A DNA stretch of 64,000 nt, from NCBI GenBank assembly GCA_905250025.1, contig CAJNOJ010000381.1:22765-86764 (forward strand), in the 5' to 3' direction. The translations under genes and the position numbers were made by a program. This document shows positions 38,492-49,744 of the stretch, piece after piece. Origin of the DNA: Adineta ricciae. Taxonomy: Eukaryota; Rotifera; Eurotatoria; Adinetida; Adinetidae. The notes under the pieces are model-generated. The model had not been told where the DNA came from. It worked only from the letters and a program-made list of their open reading frames with translations, and made no database searches. The first letter of the stretch is position 1. Every line of letters begins with the position of its first letter.

Positions 38492-39707
38492 ACCCGCTGA
38501 TACGTTTCCTTTTCTAACTAGTGGTCAACAACCAAGCTTAACAGGCCCACAAATCAATCTTCTTCAAGAAATTCAGCAGAATCATCTCGATGCCATGCAA
38601 CGTGCTTTTGGAGTCATCACCAAACTTGACCTTTGCCAAACAGCAGCCATTTATCAGGAACATTATGAGAAAACATTTGCCGAACTCATAGAAAAGCGCT
38701 TCAAACCAGATCGTATCTACGCAACTTGTTCGCGACTTGAAATTCCCAACGACAATACCGAAGAATTTCACGTCATTTCTCGAAAACTGCAAAGCTTCGG
38801 TGATAATTTAACTCATGGGTTCCAGCGATGTCGAGATAGTTTAAATAAATTCATCGAATGGGATCTACCGAAAACACATTTAAAGCAACTAATTGATGTG
38901 GGCAAAATAAAACTGATCCAGCTAATTCATGAGCGTATCGAAAAAATCAAAGACAAACGAATTTTGCCAGAAAATCTGACAAGCATCTCAATCGAGGAGT
39001 ACATTACGCAAAAAACAATGAAAGATTGGGATAAAACTTATTACAAGGATTACTTTCAACCGATTTTCGATCACGCGAATTACTGGCATACGATGATTGT
39101 CACGAAAGAACGCGCGATATTCATTGAAGATGTCAAACAGAAGTTTCGTGAAACATTTTATGACGTGACAAAGGAATTCATGCAGCAAAAGTTTCCTATT
39201 GAACAATTAGCTTGTGAACAATACACAGCATCAAAATTGCAATTGAACATTCATCCTATTGATAATCAAATTCGTGAAAAATTAACTTTCGATTTGGAAA
39301 ATCATATGGACACAACGGCGAAAATTCTCGCCGAATATTTATATTATAAATACATTTGTGAATTAGAAAATATTCTCAATAAAATATCATCACCCACACA
39401 AGATCTATATCGGACGAAATTAACATTAGAAAAATGCGTTTATCAAGTTCATGCATTGATTCTGAGAGTCTGTCGACCAGTCATTACTGCAACTTTACGA
39501 TATTCATATTTAGATCTGTCTGCGAAACAAGACGCGATCAACGAATTGATTTACATTGCACCGACTGTTGCTTTTAACATAGCGAATATTCCAGATTCGG
39601 ACGACAACGATGACTTGCTTGGAACACAAATACTTGCATCAGTAGAATCATTAGCTGATAGAAGTGAAATGACCACGTCGATTATCAGGACACTTTTTAA
39701 GAAGTAG
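38492..39707 (+). CDS. Dynamin-like GTPase, 3' part only (copy C, cut by gap)
   Basis: Encodes the region from just after G3 (ADTFPFLTSGQQPSL) through G4 (TKLD) to the stop, equivalent to residues ~419-822 of the copy at 21284-23860. Differences are few (for example DYFQ versus DFFQ, ASVES versus ASAES). The open frame is intact, so it looks like a functional allele or paralogue whose 5' part was lost at the gap. Homology with copy B continues ~100 bp past the stop and ends near 39811, where a repeat element begins. Confidence 0.8.
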
Positions 39708-39811
39708 CGAGATGTGTTTTCCCAGGTGACTTATACGAGCGCACTCATGTTTTTGTAGTTCAAAAGATAAATATTTCATGTAGAATTATATTTTTGTGAC
39801 TAATATTCGTT

Positions 39812-40590
39812 GAGTAGTGTAGAAATCGTTAACTCGATTCGAGTATTAAACATCTTCTTCGAGTTTTAAACATCTTCTTCGAGTTTTAAACTTCTGAAAT
39901 CTAGAACTCGAAACTTCGAGTTTGAAGTTATAAGTTCGTTAAGGTTACATTTGAAATCTCTGCAGGCAGATGGTGCTGCAGGATGGTTTGGTGGCGGATG
40001 AGCGAGAGATTTCGTGTTGTTTCTGCGTGCTGTAGACTACACTACGCTCTGTGCCATCGTCGCTTAGTTTTGTAGCTTAGAATACCCTTTCGTACGTCGC
40101 ACTTTTTTGTATTTCCTGGAGCGCAATGCCGTATGCGCTCGGCTTGCTCTGTAGTCTATAGTACTTCGTCGCCCTGTCACTCGGCTGCGTCGCCGGGAAT
40201 GTTCTCCGCTCACTGTTACGTGTACGCTGGAACACCCTCACATACCCTCGCACACCCACACCGTCACCCACCCTCACCCACACTTTTCGATATACTCCAG
40301 AACACCCTCCGCTACACCATCACCCACCCACACCCACCCTCACCCTCACTTTGCGATATACTCGACAACACCCTCCCCTACACCATCACCCACCGTCACC
40401 CTCACCCTATTCCACAACCCAAAAGCAATGCACGAGCATCAATCAATCAAAATTTTAAAAGTTTAAAACTCGAACAGTTGAAAACTCGAAGCTTCGAGTT
40501 CTAGATTTATAAGTTTAAAAGTTTAAAACTCGAAGTTGAAAGTTTAATACTCGAACTTTGCTTTCGAGTTATACATGTATGAAAGTTTGG
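39812..40590. mobile_element. Long inverted-repeat element with C-rich telomere-like core
   Basis: The left arm (39812-39955) is full of ttcgag-ttttaaac motifs and ctagaactcgaaacttcgag. The right arm (40440-40585) is its imperfect reverse complement (ctcgaagcttcgagttctag). The core is relatively GC-rich and contains a C-strand-biased tract of caccct/cacccac motifs (40225-40400). The first ~30 bp recur exactly at 61349. No transposase is visible; probably a non-autonomous foldback element. Confidence 0.65.
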
Positions 40591-40596
40591 TGACCG

Positions 40597-40968
40597 TAAA
40601 CCCCTCCCCGTAATAGAAGCCCCCGGGGGCCTCTAATTTGGCTAGCGTAAAAAGTTTTTCAAGGGGGGCTTCTAATATGTCCCATGATTTTTTGAAAATT
40701 TTAGGTACCTAAGTTTTCAGGGGTTTTGACAGATTTGTATGTGATCATAAGCTTTTTGGGGGTTATTACTACTTCTTTACCTCAAAATCTACTGTTTCCT
40801 CAAATTTTACGATGATAAAGAAATGAAAATCCTGAAAAGCTTTGTAAAAAGTTTTGAAAAAAATAGGGGGGCTTCTATTAGGCAAATGCCTTGTTCAGCT
40901 CTGAGGGGGCTTCTAATATGAGGGGGTCTTTTAATAGGGGAGGGGCTTCTATTACAGGGAGGGGTTTA
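40597..40968. mobile_element. MITE with ~27-bp TIRs and TA target site
   Basis: The left end (TAAACCCCTCCCCGTAATAG, then AAGCCCC) and right end (GGGGCTTCTATTACAGGGAG, then GGGTTTA) are inverted repeats with one mismatch. Both ends fall on TA, as in Tc1/mariner-type insertions. Inside are several copies of gggggcttctaat on the same strand near the ends. About 370 bp, non-coding, inserted beside the foldback element. Confidence 0.85.
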
Positions 40969-41075
40969 GCTATTATACAGACCGAATGCGCAGTGAACAG
41001 ACAAGTATTCTTTTTTTTTAACGTATAGATATAGATAGATAATGTTCTTTCTAGTAGAGAAAATACAAACAAAAG

Positions 41076-43497
41076 TTAGAGTTTCTCTTTTACCCGTTCA
41101 ATATTTCTTGTATAGTCTTCTATACTAGGGCCATTTGTAGGTAAAGACTCTTGTAGATTTTGCATGGCACATTCATAAGATGAATAAGCTTTTGAGTATT
41201 TTTCCATTTCTTCATATAAATAGCCTATGATGTGGTAATATGCAAACAAATCAGAATGGTTTAGAGGAATTGATTGTTGTCGAATTTGAAGGGCTTTTTC
41301 ATAAGATGAAAGTGCGTTGACGTAGTCCTTCATACTTATATACACAGAACCAATGTTGGCGTATGTTCCAGCTATATCAGGATGCGTGGAAGGAAGTGAT
41401 TTTTGTTGAATTTCAAGACTTTTTTCATGGAACAAAAGTGCATGTGGGTAGTTACCCATTTTTTATGTACGATGCCGATGTTGTTGTAAGTTGTGGCTAA
41501 GTCAGGATGATTTAGAGGAAGTGATTGTTGTCGAATTTGAAGGGCTTTTTCATAAGATGAAAATGCGTTGACGTAGTCCTTCATACTTTTATACACAGAA
41601 CCAATGTTGTCGTATGTTCCAGCTATATCAGGATGCGTGGAAAGAAGTGATTTTTGTTGAATTTCAAGACTTTTTTCATAGAACAAAAGTGCATGTGGGT
41701 AGTTACCCATTTTTTATGTACGGTGCCGATGTTGCTGTAAGTTGCGGCTAAGTCAGGATGATTTAGAGGAAGTGATTTTGCTTGAATTGCAACAGCTTTT
41801 TCAAAAAATGAGAGTGCTTCTGAATATCTATCCATATGAACATACAACCAACCGATGTTATGGTATGCTGCAGCTATAGCAGGATCATTCGGGTCAAGAT
41901 ATAGTTTCCAGATTGCAAGGGCTTTTTCACAATAGGAAAGTGCTTTCGGATAGAGGTTCATTCGAGCATACTCACTAGAAATGTTATTATATGATGAAGC
42001 CAAATAAGGATTAAAAGGAGGAAGTGATTGCTGACTGATTGCAATAGACTTTTCATAATATTCAATTGCCCCTTCAGTTTCTCCTTGATTCTTTTTGATT
42101 GAACCAAGTATATTATAGATCAGTGCCTTTTCATCATGCGTTTTTCGTTCCCCAAGTAGCATTTTATAAATCTCTTCAGCCATCTCATTTTGATGCAATT
42201 GCATTAGTACGAAACCCAATCTGTGCCATCCATTTGTTCCTATAGGGATGTCTGCTCGAACCTGTTCAGTAAGTGCATTCAATTCTTTATCGTTGTCACC
42301 AGTCAATGTTAAGCCCACTTCGTAGAATCTGTTATTTTCATTCATTTGTTTGATATCATCGATATGAAATACACTGTGCATTGAGAACAATAGTTCATCT
42401 TCGTCCGGAATAGTACTTATACCACGAATCGAAGCAAATGGTACTGTCGATTGTTTTGAATCGATGTTTATAACAAAAAGAACCGCGATTAAATCTGGAT
42501 TCTCGAGATTACTTTCGGCAAAGAACAAAGAGACATCATGTTCTCTACTTGTAGATAAAAAGCTATTAAATGACATTAATCCACCTTTCGATTTCGTCAT
42601 TTCATCAAAATCTCTTTTTGATAGACCTTGACCACGATAACATGTAAATATTTCCCCATCATAATTTGTACCAAATTGTTGTTTGTGTAGTTGTTCGATG
42701 TGTTGATGTAACTCCTTAATGAAAAATCCCATTCGTACAATTATATTTCCATCCACCAATCGCAAAGCAGAATTAAGCATGGAATACAAACAAGTATTTG
42801 GATTTGTGTACCACCATATAGGTGATTCTTTATGATATTGGCGTAACAATTGTTCGACATCATATGGCTCTTTCTTATTAGTGCCGAATACATCAGGACA
42901 ATAGTTAATAAACTCTTTGATATGTTTGTTTTCAAAATGAATAGTCAACATAATTTCTTTGATGATTTGTGTGTACATAAAAGATGGATCGAGTTGATCC
43001 AATCTTTTTTTTGATCCAATAAAACTCATCGATATAGCATTTTGTTGACATCGACGAGTTCTTTGTCGAAGAGCTTCACAAATTGATGTGATATCTGAGA
43101 AAACACCTTTGATCTTTGACCATTGCTTTGTCCATTGTTCATGATGTTCTTTGTTGTCGCAATAGACATAAATTGAATCGAGCTGATGGATATCATGTAC
43201 GCATGGTACAAGACTTTTTCCAATTGACCCAGAAATAATCATACATACATTTGTATGATCAATATCACGAATAAATTCAAGACATTTATCATTATCTGTA
43301 AATATATTTATGTTCCTGTAGAGTTGTACAATGGAGTTTTGATAGTCTTCGTTGCTTTCGCCAAAATATTTATCCAACCAAACTACAGTGACCGTTTGCA
43401 GCGTTCGAACATCGAAATGTTGACATTCCGATGACTTTTTTGAAGTTACAGCGCTTTCTTCACTTTTTATTTCACCAACTATTTGTTTGTTGTCCAT
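41076..43497 (-). pseudogene. ART-TPR gene with two frame breaks in the TPR array
   Basis: ATG at 43497. The N-terminal domain (TVVWLDKY...), ART R-S-E residues (Arg in CYRGQ ~288, STS ~315-317, EDE ~366-368) and first TPRs are intact and closely resemble the gene at 24010-26628. After NIGTVHKK the frame shifts by -1 at a run of six A (near 41703), continues as MGNYPHALLFYEKS, then shifts -1 again at the same A6 context near 41452 to continue to a stop at 41076. All three segments encode good TPRs. This is either a decayed gene, an assembly or consensus error, or expression through slippage. The catalytic domain lies upstream of both breaks, so a truncated active ART could still be made. Confidence 0.75.
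41208..41710 (-). repeat. 251-bp tandem duplication within TPR coding sequence
   Basis: Two nearly identical 251-bp units, each encoding two TPRs (MGNYPHALLF... and MKDYVNA...). 251 is one less than 252, so each unit carries the same one-base deficit at its A6 run. The frame break therefore predates, or was copied with, the duplication. Confidence 0.8.
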
Positions 43498-43923
43498 AAA
43501 GTTGTTTTATTTATTTGTATATAAGAATAATATGATTCTAATTGCTCTTTTTCAATTGTTGCATCCATGATGAAAAACAAGCTACATCATCATGCATTTT
43601 TGTCAGTAACCATGGAAAAGCCCTCAGGAAAAATTACTCTTTTAGCACTGTTTGAATAGATGAGAAAGAAAGAAAGAAAGAATGATGAGGGTTCCTCTTT
43701 CTGTGATTCTTCACCAGACGTCCTTATAAGGTTGAAAGTTAGGACAAGTATTCTTCACAATATGTATAAAGAATTTTATCTTATGAACACCTTTGACAAC
43801 AAATGATCAGACAAAAATATACGCTGTTAAAATGAAATATTTGACGCATCTAAATAGATTTTTAATTAGTGAAGCATTTTCGATTGGTATGAGTACACGA
43901 GAAAACTTGTAAGAGATGGGTTC
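43498..43923. other. 5' flank of frameshifted ART-TPR gene
   Basis: Presumed promoter region of the minus-strand ART-TPR gene. It includes a (gaaa)n microsatellite at about 43662-43680. No gene. Confidence 0.45.
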
Positions 43924-45141
43924 ATGACCGTGGTTTCGCAGAATAATTGAATATACTATGATAGAAAAATTGAACAAGGGTGTAGGTGAGAATATATCTC
44001 TTGTCGTCAATCTCACATCGAAAATACGGTGCTAGCTTTTCTAAATTAATAGCATAAGCTTTCAAAACTAGGTTGTAGTTGTGAATATTTTTTCTTTCCA
44101 TACAGTCTGAAGATTCTTTTATTATCATCATACAAATAAATAACACTAAAAGAGGAATGTAAAATATTCTATATTTTTAAAAATTATCAATTAATCCAGG
44201 TCGGACATTACGGAGATCGTAAGCAGCAAAATTACGATCGGATACGAATATCGGGTTACGCTGAAATTAGTACCAGAACACAACCGTATCTTGGCGCTCA
44301 TCAACCTAAAATAGCCGTATCATGACAAATTCGACCGTTAATATCGCCGTTTATGATCTTATCACAACCTGACTAAAAGGACTACATTATGATTCCGCTA
44401 AAGCTAAATGATAGACTAGGACACATACTAGAAGAAACACAAAGTAGGTACCTTTACAAAGCAAAAACGGAACTCATTTATTTATTCTTTTTTTTGTTTG
44501 CTTACGACACCAGTAGAGAATGTTTCGAATGTTCTGTTCGTCGACAAACTCTATGCGTCATCGTGTGAAAATGCCTGAAAAGTAAAGCAACAGAAGTTTG
44601 TTTTTACCAACTGGAAGAATTTTATGTACGTTAATGGAATTGAGATACTGGTCCCCATCATATTGTATGAGTAAAGAATCGATCATGTTCGTCGCAAGTG
44701 ATTCACTTATTCGTCAATTGAATGATTATCATATATGGACATCTTGAGCGACGACAGCAACAAGCAGTATAAAGTAATGCCCTGAAACCCATGTGTGCCC
44801 CAGTTGCGTAATAAGTGATAGCCCCATGAGTGATCATATGAGGGCGAAGATAAACATGAATTTTGACATTATCATCAAATACTCATGCAAAAATAGAAAA
44901 CATCATAAAGGTACTTATTTTTTTACATCGTTTTTAACCGTAGAAAGATTGTGATAGAAATCTTCTCCTTTATTAAAATATATTTAAGAAAAAAGCTCTT
45001 GTTAATATGATAAAATGACAATTAAAGTGAACATGGCGTGAATAAATATAACACAAATGTCAAATAGGATGTTGAATCATTTATCTAAAACCCATACTTC
45101 TTGGTTTACCATCGACGGAAAGACATCGACCAGTGTTTCTA
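43924..45141. repeat. Duplicated block, copy 2 (pairs with 37135-38490)
   Basis: Co-linear with 37135-38490. Unlike copy 1 it continues uninterrupted into a complete small secreted-protein gene (45081-45392). No other coding sequence in the block. Confidence 0.8.
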
Positions 45142-45392
45142 CCTATATAAACTTCGTATAAAAATGTACCATCACAAGATGGTCCACTCCAGAATTGAAC
45201 ATAGCTAGATCCAGATGGATTAACATATACCGAACCTGTTGTGCCATCGATTTGACCACAGAAAATACTGGCACGAGAATGTCCATAAGACATACTGCCA
45301 GAACAATCAGAAGTTCTATATTCATTCATCTTGTAGTTGTCAGCATGTACCATGATGAGTAAAACAGCACATAATACAATACGGAGAAACAT
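45081..45392 (-). CDS. Small secreted cysteine-containing protein
   Basis: 103 aa, single exon, ATG at 45392. A clear signal peptide (FLRIVLCAVLLIMVHA) is followed by a compact mature domain of ~85 residues with four Cys (in SDCSG, IFCGQ, PSCDG and GRCLS) that could form two disulphides, rich in Ser/Gly/Tyr. It resembles small beta-sheet secreted proteins, but I do not recognise the family. Interrupted copies occur at 38430-38490 (3' end) and 47298-47409 (5' end), both ending at Ns. Possible roles include an extracellular effector or mucus component; the sequence does not decide. Confidence 0.7.
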   Translation of the reverse strand: MFLRIVLCAVLLIMVHADNYKMNEYRTSDCSGSMSYGHSRASIFCGQIDGTTGSVYVNPSGSSYVQFWSGPSCDGTFLYEVYIGRNTGRCLSVDGKPRSMGFR

Positions 45393-46252
45393 GATGATTA
45401 TTATTTTATACGTAAATCAAAATTATATTTGTAGAACAAAATCTATAAAAGAAAAATATTCAACTTTTCACGGGACAAACGAAATCATGTAAATGCAAAT
45501 AAAGAGGTAACTTCCAATCAATCTACTTAAAAATTCTTTAATAAGAGTTTTATAATCAGTTCGTACGAATACTTTAGACGAACTATCTATTCAATTCATA
45601 TAGGTCTGTTGATCTTCATCAATTGAATAAATATTTCTACTTCATGATTAAAATACAATCTATACTTCACTTTTACATTGAGACAAATCTCCTTGATAAT
45701 TATCAGAGAGAAAGTGATCGACCAGTTCGATCACTTGAATGATTTGAATTCACCCTAAATTTATGCGCATATATATACTTCAACAAAATCTATTATGAGA
45801 ATAAGAATTACGAAGTATATTTGCGTATATTGTACAGAGATAAATGCGGGTATTCTAAAAATATGATAGTTAATCAACAAAAACAATGCAAATCGGCTTC
45901 GAGGTGTTGAATCAATAGATCGATTATTACAATACTTTATTCTTTCCCCAGTAGATATGTGATTTTTGAGTAGAAATACTGTGTGGGGTCGTCGATTGCA
46001 CTCTTTAGCGTCCTAAACACCTCGAACGAACGCGAAGTTTTGCGTTCTGGTCACGCACTCTTTCTACTTTCCCCACTGTGATGATCATCAAGAGGTAGAT
46101 ATTCTTGATTAAAGAGAAGTAAACAATGACACTTGTCTTTTTATATGAATGACGTACAAAAAGAAAAAAATATCTCGTGTGTTTATATTCATTTTCAACA
46201 GTTTTTATTGTTGTAAGTATTTGACAATTATGATGATGACGTGCAATTAATG
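45393..46252. repeat. 5' flank of small secreted gene, duplicated at 47410-48261
   Basis: Aligns with 47410-48261 over ~0.86 kb. It contains the pre-insertion (empty) site of the 59-bp MITE: attcaccctaaattt near 45750. Presumed promoter of the minus-strand secreted-protein gene near its left end. No gene. Confidence 0.75.
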
Positions 46253-46389
46253 TTCCCTTTTCTGAAAGAAAGGGTTATACAGCGTTTAAATGCTGTGTTA
46301 AAAAGCTTAAAGTTTGTCTGTCTGTCTCTCCTATCCAATCAGAAATCAGCATTTCTAAAATCAATGAAATTGATCGATAGTTGTTGAAA

Positions 46390-46690
46390 AAATGATTACC
46401 CATAGGGTAATCGAGGTCGCGGAACTTGAATCTGAGGTTAGGTTTAACTAATTATTAATTAACTATCTGTCAACTAGACATAGATTATTAATATAGAGGG
46501 TAAGGGTTGGCCGAAGGGTAATCGGGGTCGAGGATCTCGAATCCGACGTTAGTGTTGCTTAATTAATTATTAGTTTTTCATTAACTAGCCACGACTTATT
46601 AACACCCATTGTGAGAGCAGAGCGAAGGGTTTCTGACGTCGGGAAATTCGAAGTTGAGGGTGAATTTCGTCTTATCCGCTGAGCCTGGGC
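46390..46690. repeat. Degenerate ~115-bp tandem repeats
   Basis: Three weak head-to-tail units. Each begins with a (g)aagggt/agggtaatcg-type motif, then gg-aWctYgaatc-gagttaggg-like sequence and a ttaattattaattaact-like stretch (starting near 46398, 46513 and 46623). Non-coding. Confidence 0.55.
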
Positions 46691-47296
46691 TTGATCCTTT
46701 CTGTTTACAGAGGAGACATTTTTTTTCCTTATCTGTTCTGAAATCCTCTGTAGCAGATGGTGAGCTGAACGCTATTCACGGACGTCATGCGTACCAAGAT
46801 AGTAGCTCAAGAACTTACGCGAAAAGATCTAATGCATTGTACATGATGATGTTTCTAATTGAAAAATCCGAAAAAGTGATATGAGCTTACGTTAGTATCA
46901 TCTTTGCTTTTTAGGCTACATACATCATGTCTCTTTATGGGAATTTAGTAGAAGCAGTTCGCAAAGTGATATACCCATCGGTGAAATTCCATCTTAGTGA
47001 CTACAGACGCGTGGACTATACAAACAGTATTCTGAACACATACAGCACTATGAAAGATGTTCGTTTCGAAGCAAATTATAGAATAGGACTTTCTTATCTA
47101 GTTTCTTTTGGTAGTCGAATGAATGGAAGATCATGACTGTCGAAGCGACAATAAAAGAAAATCCAATCGTTCAGTTTGAAAGTTGATTAAAGGAGATAGG
47201 AATAAAAGAGATAGCATGGCAACGGCAAGCCGTGAGTGACCGACCGAAGGGAGGTCGACGAACGACTAGACGTTTATTTTGAAAATTACTTGAAAG
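46691..47296. other. No gene supported
   Basis: Short open frames (46654-46884 and 46927-47136) lack recognisable domains and splice partners. Sequence ends at the N at 47297. Confidence 0.4.
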
Positions 47297-47297
47297 A

Positions 47298-47409
47298 NTC
47301 CATAAGACATACTGCCAGAACAATCAGAAGTTCTATATTCATTCATCTTGTAGTTGTCAGCATGTACCATGATGAGTAAAACAGCACATAATACAATACG
47401 GAGAAACAT
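47298..47409 (-). pseudogene. Small secreted Cys protein, 5' end only (cut by gap)
   Basis: Starts with the ATG at 47409 and encodes the same signal peptide and first ~37 residues as the intact gene, then runs into the N at 47297. Together with 38430-38490 it would make a second copy lacking ~140 bp in the middle. The two pieces are separated by 8.8 kb of scaffold. Confidence 0.7.
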
Positions 47410-47772
47410 GATGATTATTGTTTTATACGTAAATCAAAATTATATTTGTAGAACAAAATCTGTAAAAGAAAAATAGACAATTTTTCACGAGGCAAACGAA
47501 ATCATGTAAACGCAAATAAAGAGGTAACTTCCAATCAATCTACTTACAAATTCTTTAATAAGAGTTTTATAATCAGTTAGTACGAATACTTTAGACAAAC
47601 TATGTATTCAATTCATATAGGTCTGTTGATCTTCAGCAACTGAATAAATATTTCTACTTCATGATTAAAATGCAATCTATACTTCACTTTTACATTGAGA
47701 CAAATCTCCTTGATAATTATCAGAGAGAAAGTGATCGACCAGTTCAATCACTTGAATGATTTGAATTCACCC

Positions 47773-47831
47773 TAGGGATGTAAAAACAATATCAATACCA
47801 CCAATACCGTATTGGTATTGTGACATCCCTA
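47773..47831. mobile_element. 59-bp hAT-type micro-MITE with 8-bp TSD
   Basis: The element starts TAGGGATGT and ends ACATCCCTA (inverted repeats, with a small mismatch inside) around a near-palindromic core (aataccgtattggtatt). It is flanked by identical 8-bp duplications attcaccc at 47765-47772 and 47832-47839. The paralogous flank near 45750 has a single attcaccc and no insertion. An 8-bp target duplication and this type of end are hallmarks of hAT elements. Confidence 0.88.
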
Positions 47832-48407
47832 ATTCACCCGAAATTTATGCACATATATATACTTCAACAAAATCTATTATGAGAATAAGAATTACGAAAT
47901 ATATTTGCGTATATTGTACAGAGATAAGTGCGGGCATTCTAAAAATATGATATTTAATCAACAAAAACAATGTAAATCGGCTTCGAGGAGTTGAATCAAT
48001 AGATCGATTATTACAATACTTTATTCTTTCCTCAATAGATATGTGATTTTTGAGTAGAAATACTGTGTTGGGTCGTCGATTGCACTCTTTAGCGTCCTAC
48101 ACACCTCGAACGAACGCCAAGTTTCGCGTTCTGGTCACGCACTCTTTTTTATATGAATGACGTACAAAAAGAAAAGGATGTCTCGTGTGTTTATATTCGT
48201 TTTCAACAGGTTTTATTGTCGTCTGTATTTGACAATTATGATGATGACGTGCAATTAATGTAGATGTCTGTTTTATTAATACAACACTATTTATTTCAGA
48301 TTAGATCTTTAGAAAAAAAACTTTTCTATTGTAACTTGCACTATTGCAAAATTTTTGAATTCTGTAGTGAGAATTTTGACATCCCTCGATCATAGCGGGG
48401 AGTAGTA

Positions 48408-49397
48408 TTAGGTTGTTAACAAAGTTTTTGCGCTTTTTTTCAAAATTTTACTCTTCTTTTTTAACTTCAACGATACAACTAGCTTTCAGTTATATATGTA
48501 CCACTATACTATCTATGACTTGTCGCCAACGCTCTGGCAAAGACATGATCCCGCGTTCGTAGAAATCCTTGGACTTTGGGTCAAAGAAATTGTTAATATC
48601 TGTTTTCAGATTGTTGTCATCGTCGAACTTTTTCTCACGTAAATGACGAGAAAGAGAAAGAAACAAATGATAGTCCGTTTATGCTAATTCAGGAGAACAA
48701 GGTAGATGAGGAACAGTAATCCAACCGAGCTTCAATGATTTTTCGCAGGTCAGCTTTGCAAAATTTGGTCGGGCGTTGTCAAGGTATAACCAGTTGGAAA
48801 AATTTTCCAATGAATAATACCACTGAGGCCCCGCCAAACGCTCAAAATCATCTTTTTGCGAGGGAAATCAGGCTTAGGTGTTGCTACGCCTGTCTGGCCA
48901 GGGCTAAGCCATTGGTAATTGCGATGAGACGTCATTAAATCCATACAAGCATCAACCCGATGTTGTAGCTGATGTAATGATAACTCTTGTGGTATCCAAA
49001 CTCCATATTTCCATGTCTTGTCTAATTGGATCAGATGTTTTTCCACTGCAAAATGGGAGCACCCAAAGTGCTCTGCTAAGCACCGTAGAGTCAATCGAAG
49101 ATCTTGTTCGATAAGCTGTTTTAAGAGATTTACATCCTCCCCCATCGTGCTACATATGTTGCTGGTTGCTTCCGTTGCTTTGTGACCGAGACGGAGTTCA
49201 TGAAGCAAAACCACTCGAATCTCTACGAGAAAGGCCCATTTTCAGCTCATGATCAGTGTCTGTATCGATGAATTTATTAGCATTCGAAAGATATTCACAC
49301 TCGCTTTCTATACTCTTAGTATGAAGACTTCCAGAACTTTCTCGAATATTTTAGAAGATTTTCAAAAACAAACGTAAGCACTTTGTTAACAATCTAA
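48408..49397 (-). mobile_element. Mariner-family element, internally deleted
   Basis: TIRs are TTAGGTTGTTAACAAAG at the left and its complement CTTTGTTAACAATCTAA at the right, extending with similarity over ~35 bp. Both are flanked by TA. About 990 bp, shorter than the ~1.3 kb of intact mariners. It carries a broken transposase on the minus strand. Confidence 0.85.
48490..49214 (-). pseudogene. Mariner transposase remnant
   Basis: The minus strand encodes the helix-turn-helix region (HELRLGHKATEA, TLRCLAEHFGCSHFAVEKHL), then WKYGVWIPQEL and HRNYQWLS. The protein then jumps straight to PGQTGVATPK: the segment that should hold the first catalytic Asp (the DEKW motif, present in the copy at 63505) is deleted. 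Further on the frame is broken, although weak coding similarity (HLREKKFDDD, SLPERW) continues to about 48490. Inactive. Confidence 0.8.
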
Positions 49398-49744
49398 TAC
49401 ATGTAGAATCAAGGTTGCCAGATCTTCCGAATTCCTCCGAATTGTCATATTTTTTGAGATTGTTATTTCATTGTTATGTTATCGTGACTGTGAATGTCTG
49501 TTGTTGCGCCATCTGAGTTTGATCACTGCCACTAGAGACTTTATCTGACGTATACCTGGTTTATTCAAATATCTGTACCTGTTCAAACTGGTTTGAATCT
49601 TCTATTTTCATGAGATAGTTATTTAGTGGCGGCGCCACGTGTGGGTTAGGATTGGCTCAGCCCACCCTAGTGGGAGCTCCTGGCGCTGCCGCTAGTGTTA
49701 TTCTATCTAATGATTCTCTCATAGTAGATTGAATTGCTGCAACT
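49398..49744. other. Spacer between mariner and hAT fragment
   Basis: No gene supported. The minus-strand frame over 49657-50136 is antisense to the hAT-like fragment. Confidence 0.4.

Noticed and set aside
40225..40400. C-rich tract considered as a true telomere end
   Set aside because: Motifs are irregular, lie inside inverted-repeat arms, and coding sequence continues on both sides, so it is at most telomere-derived.
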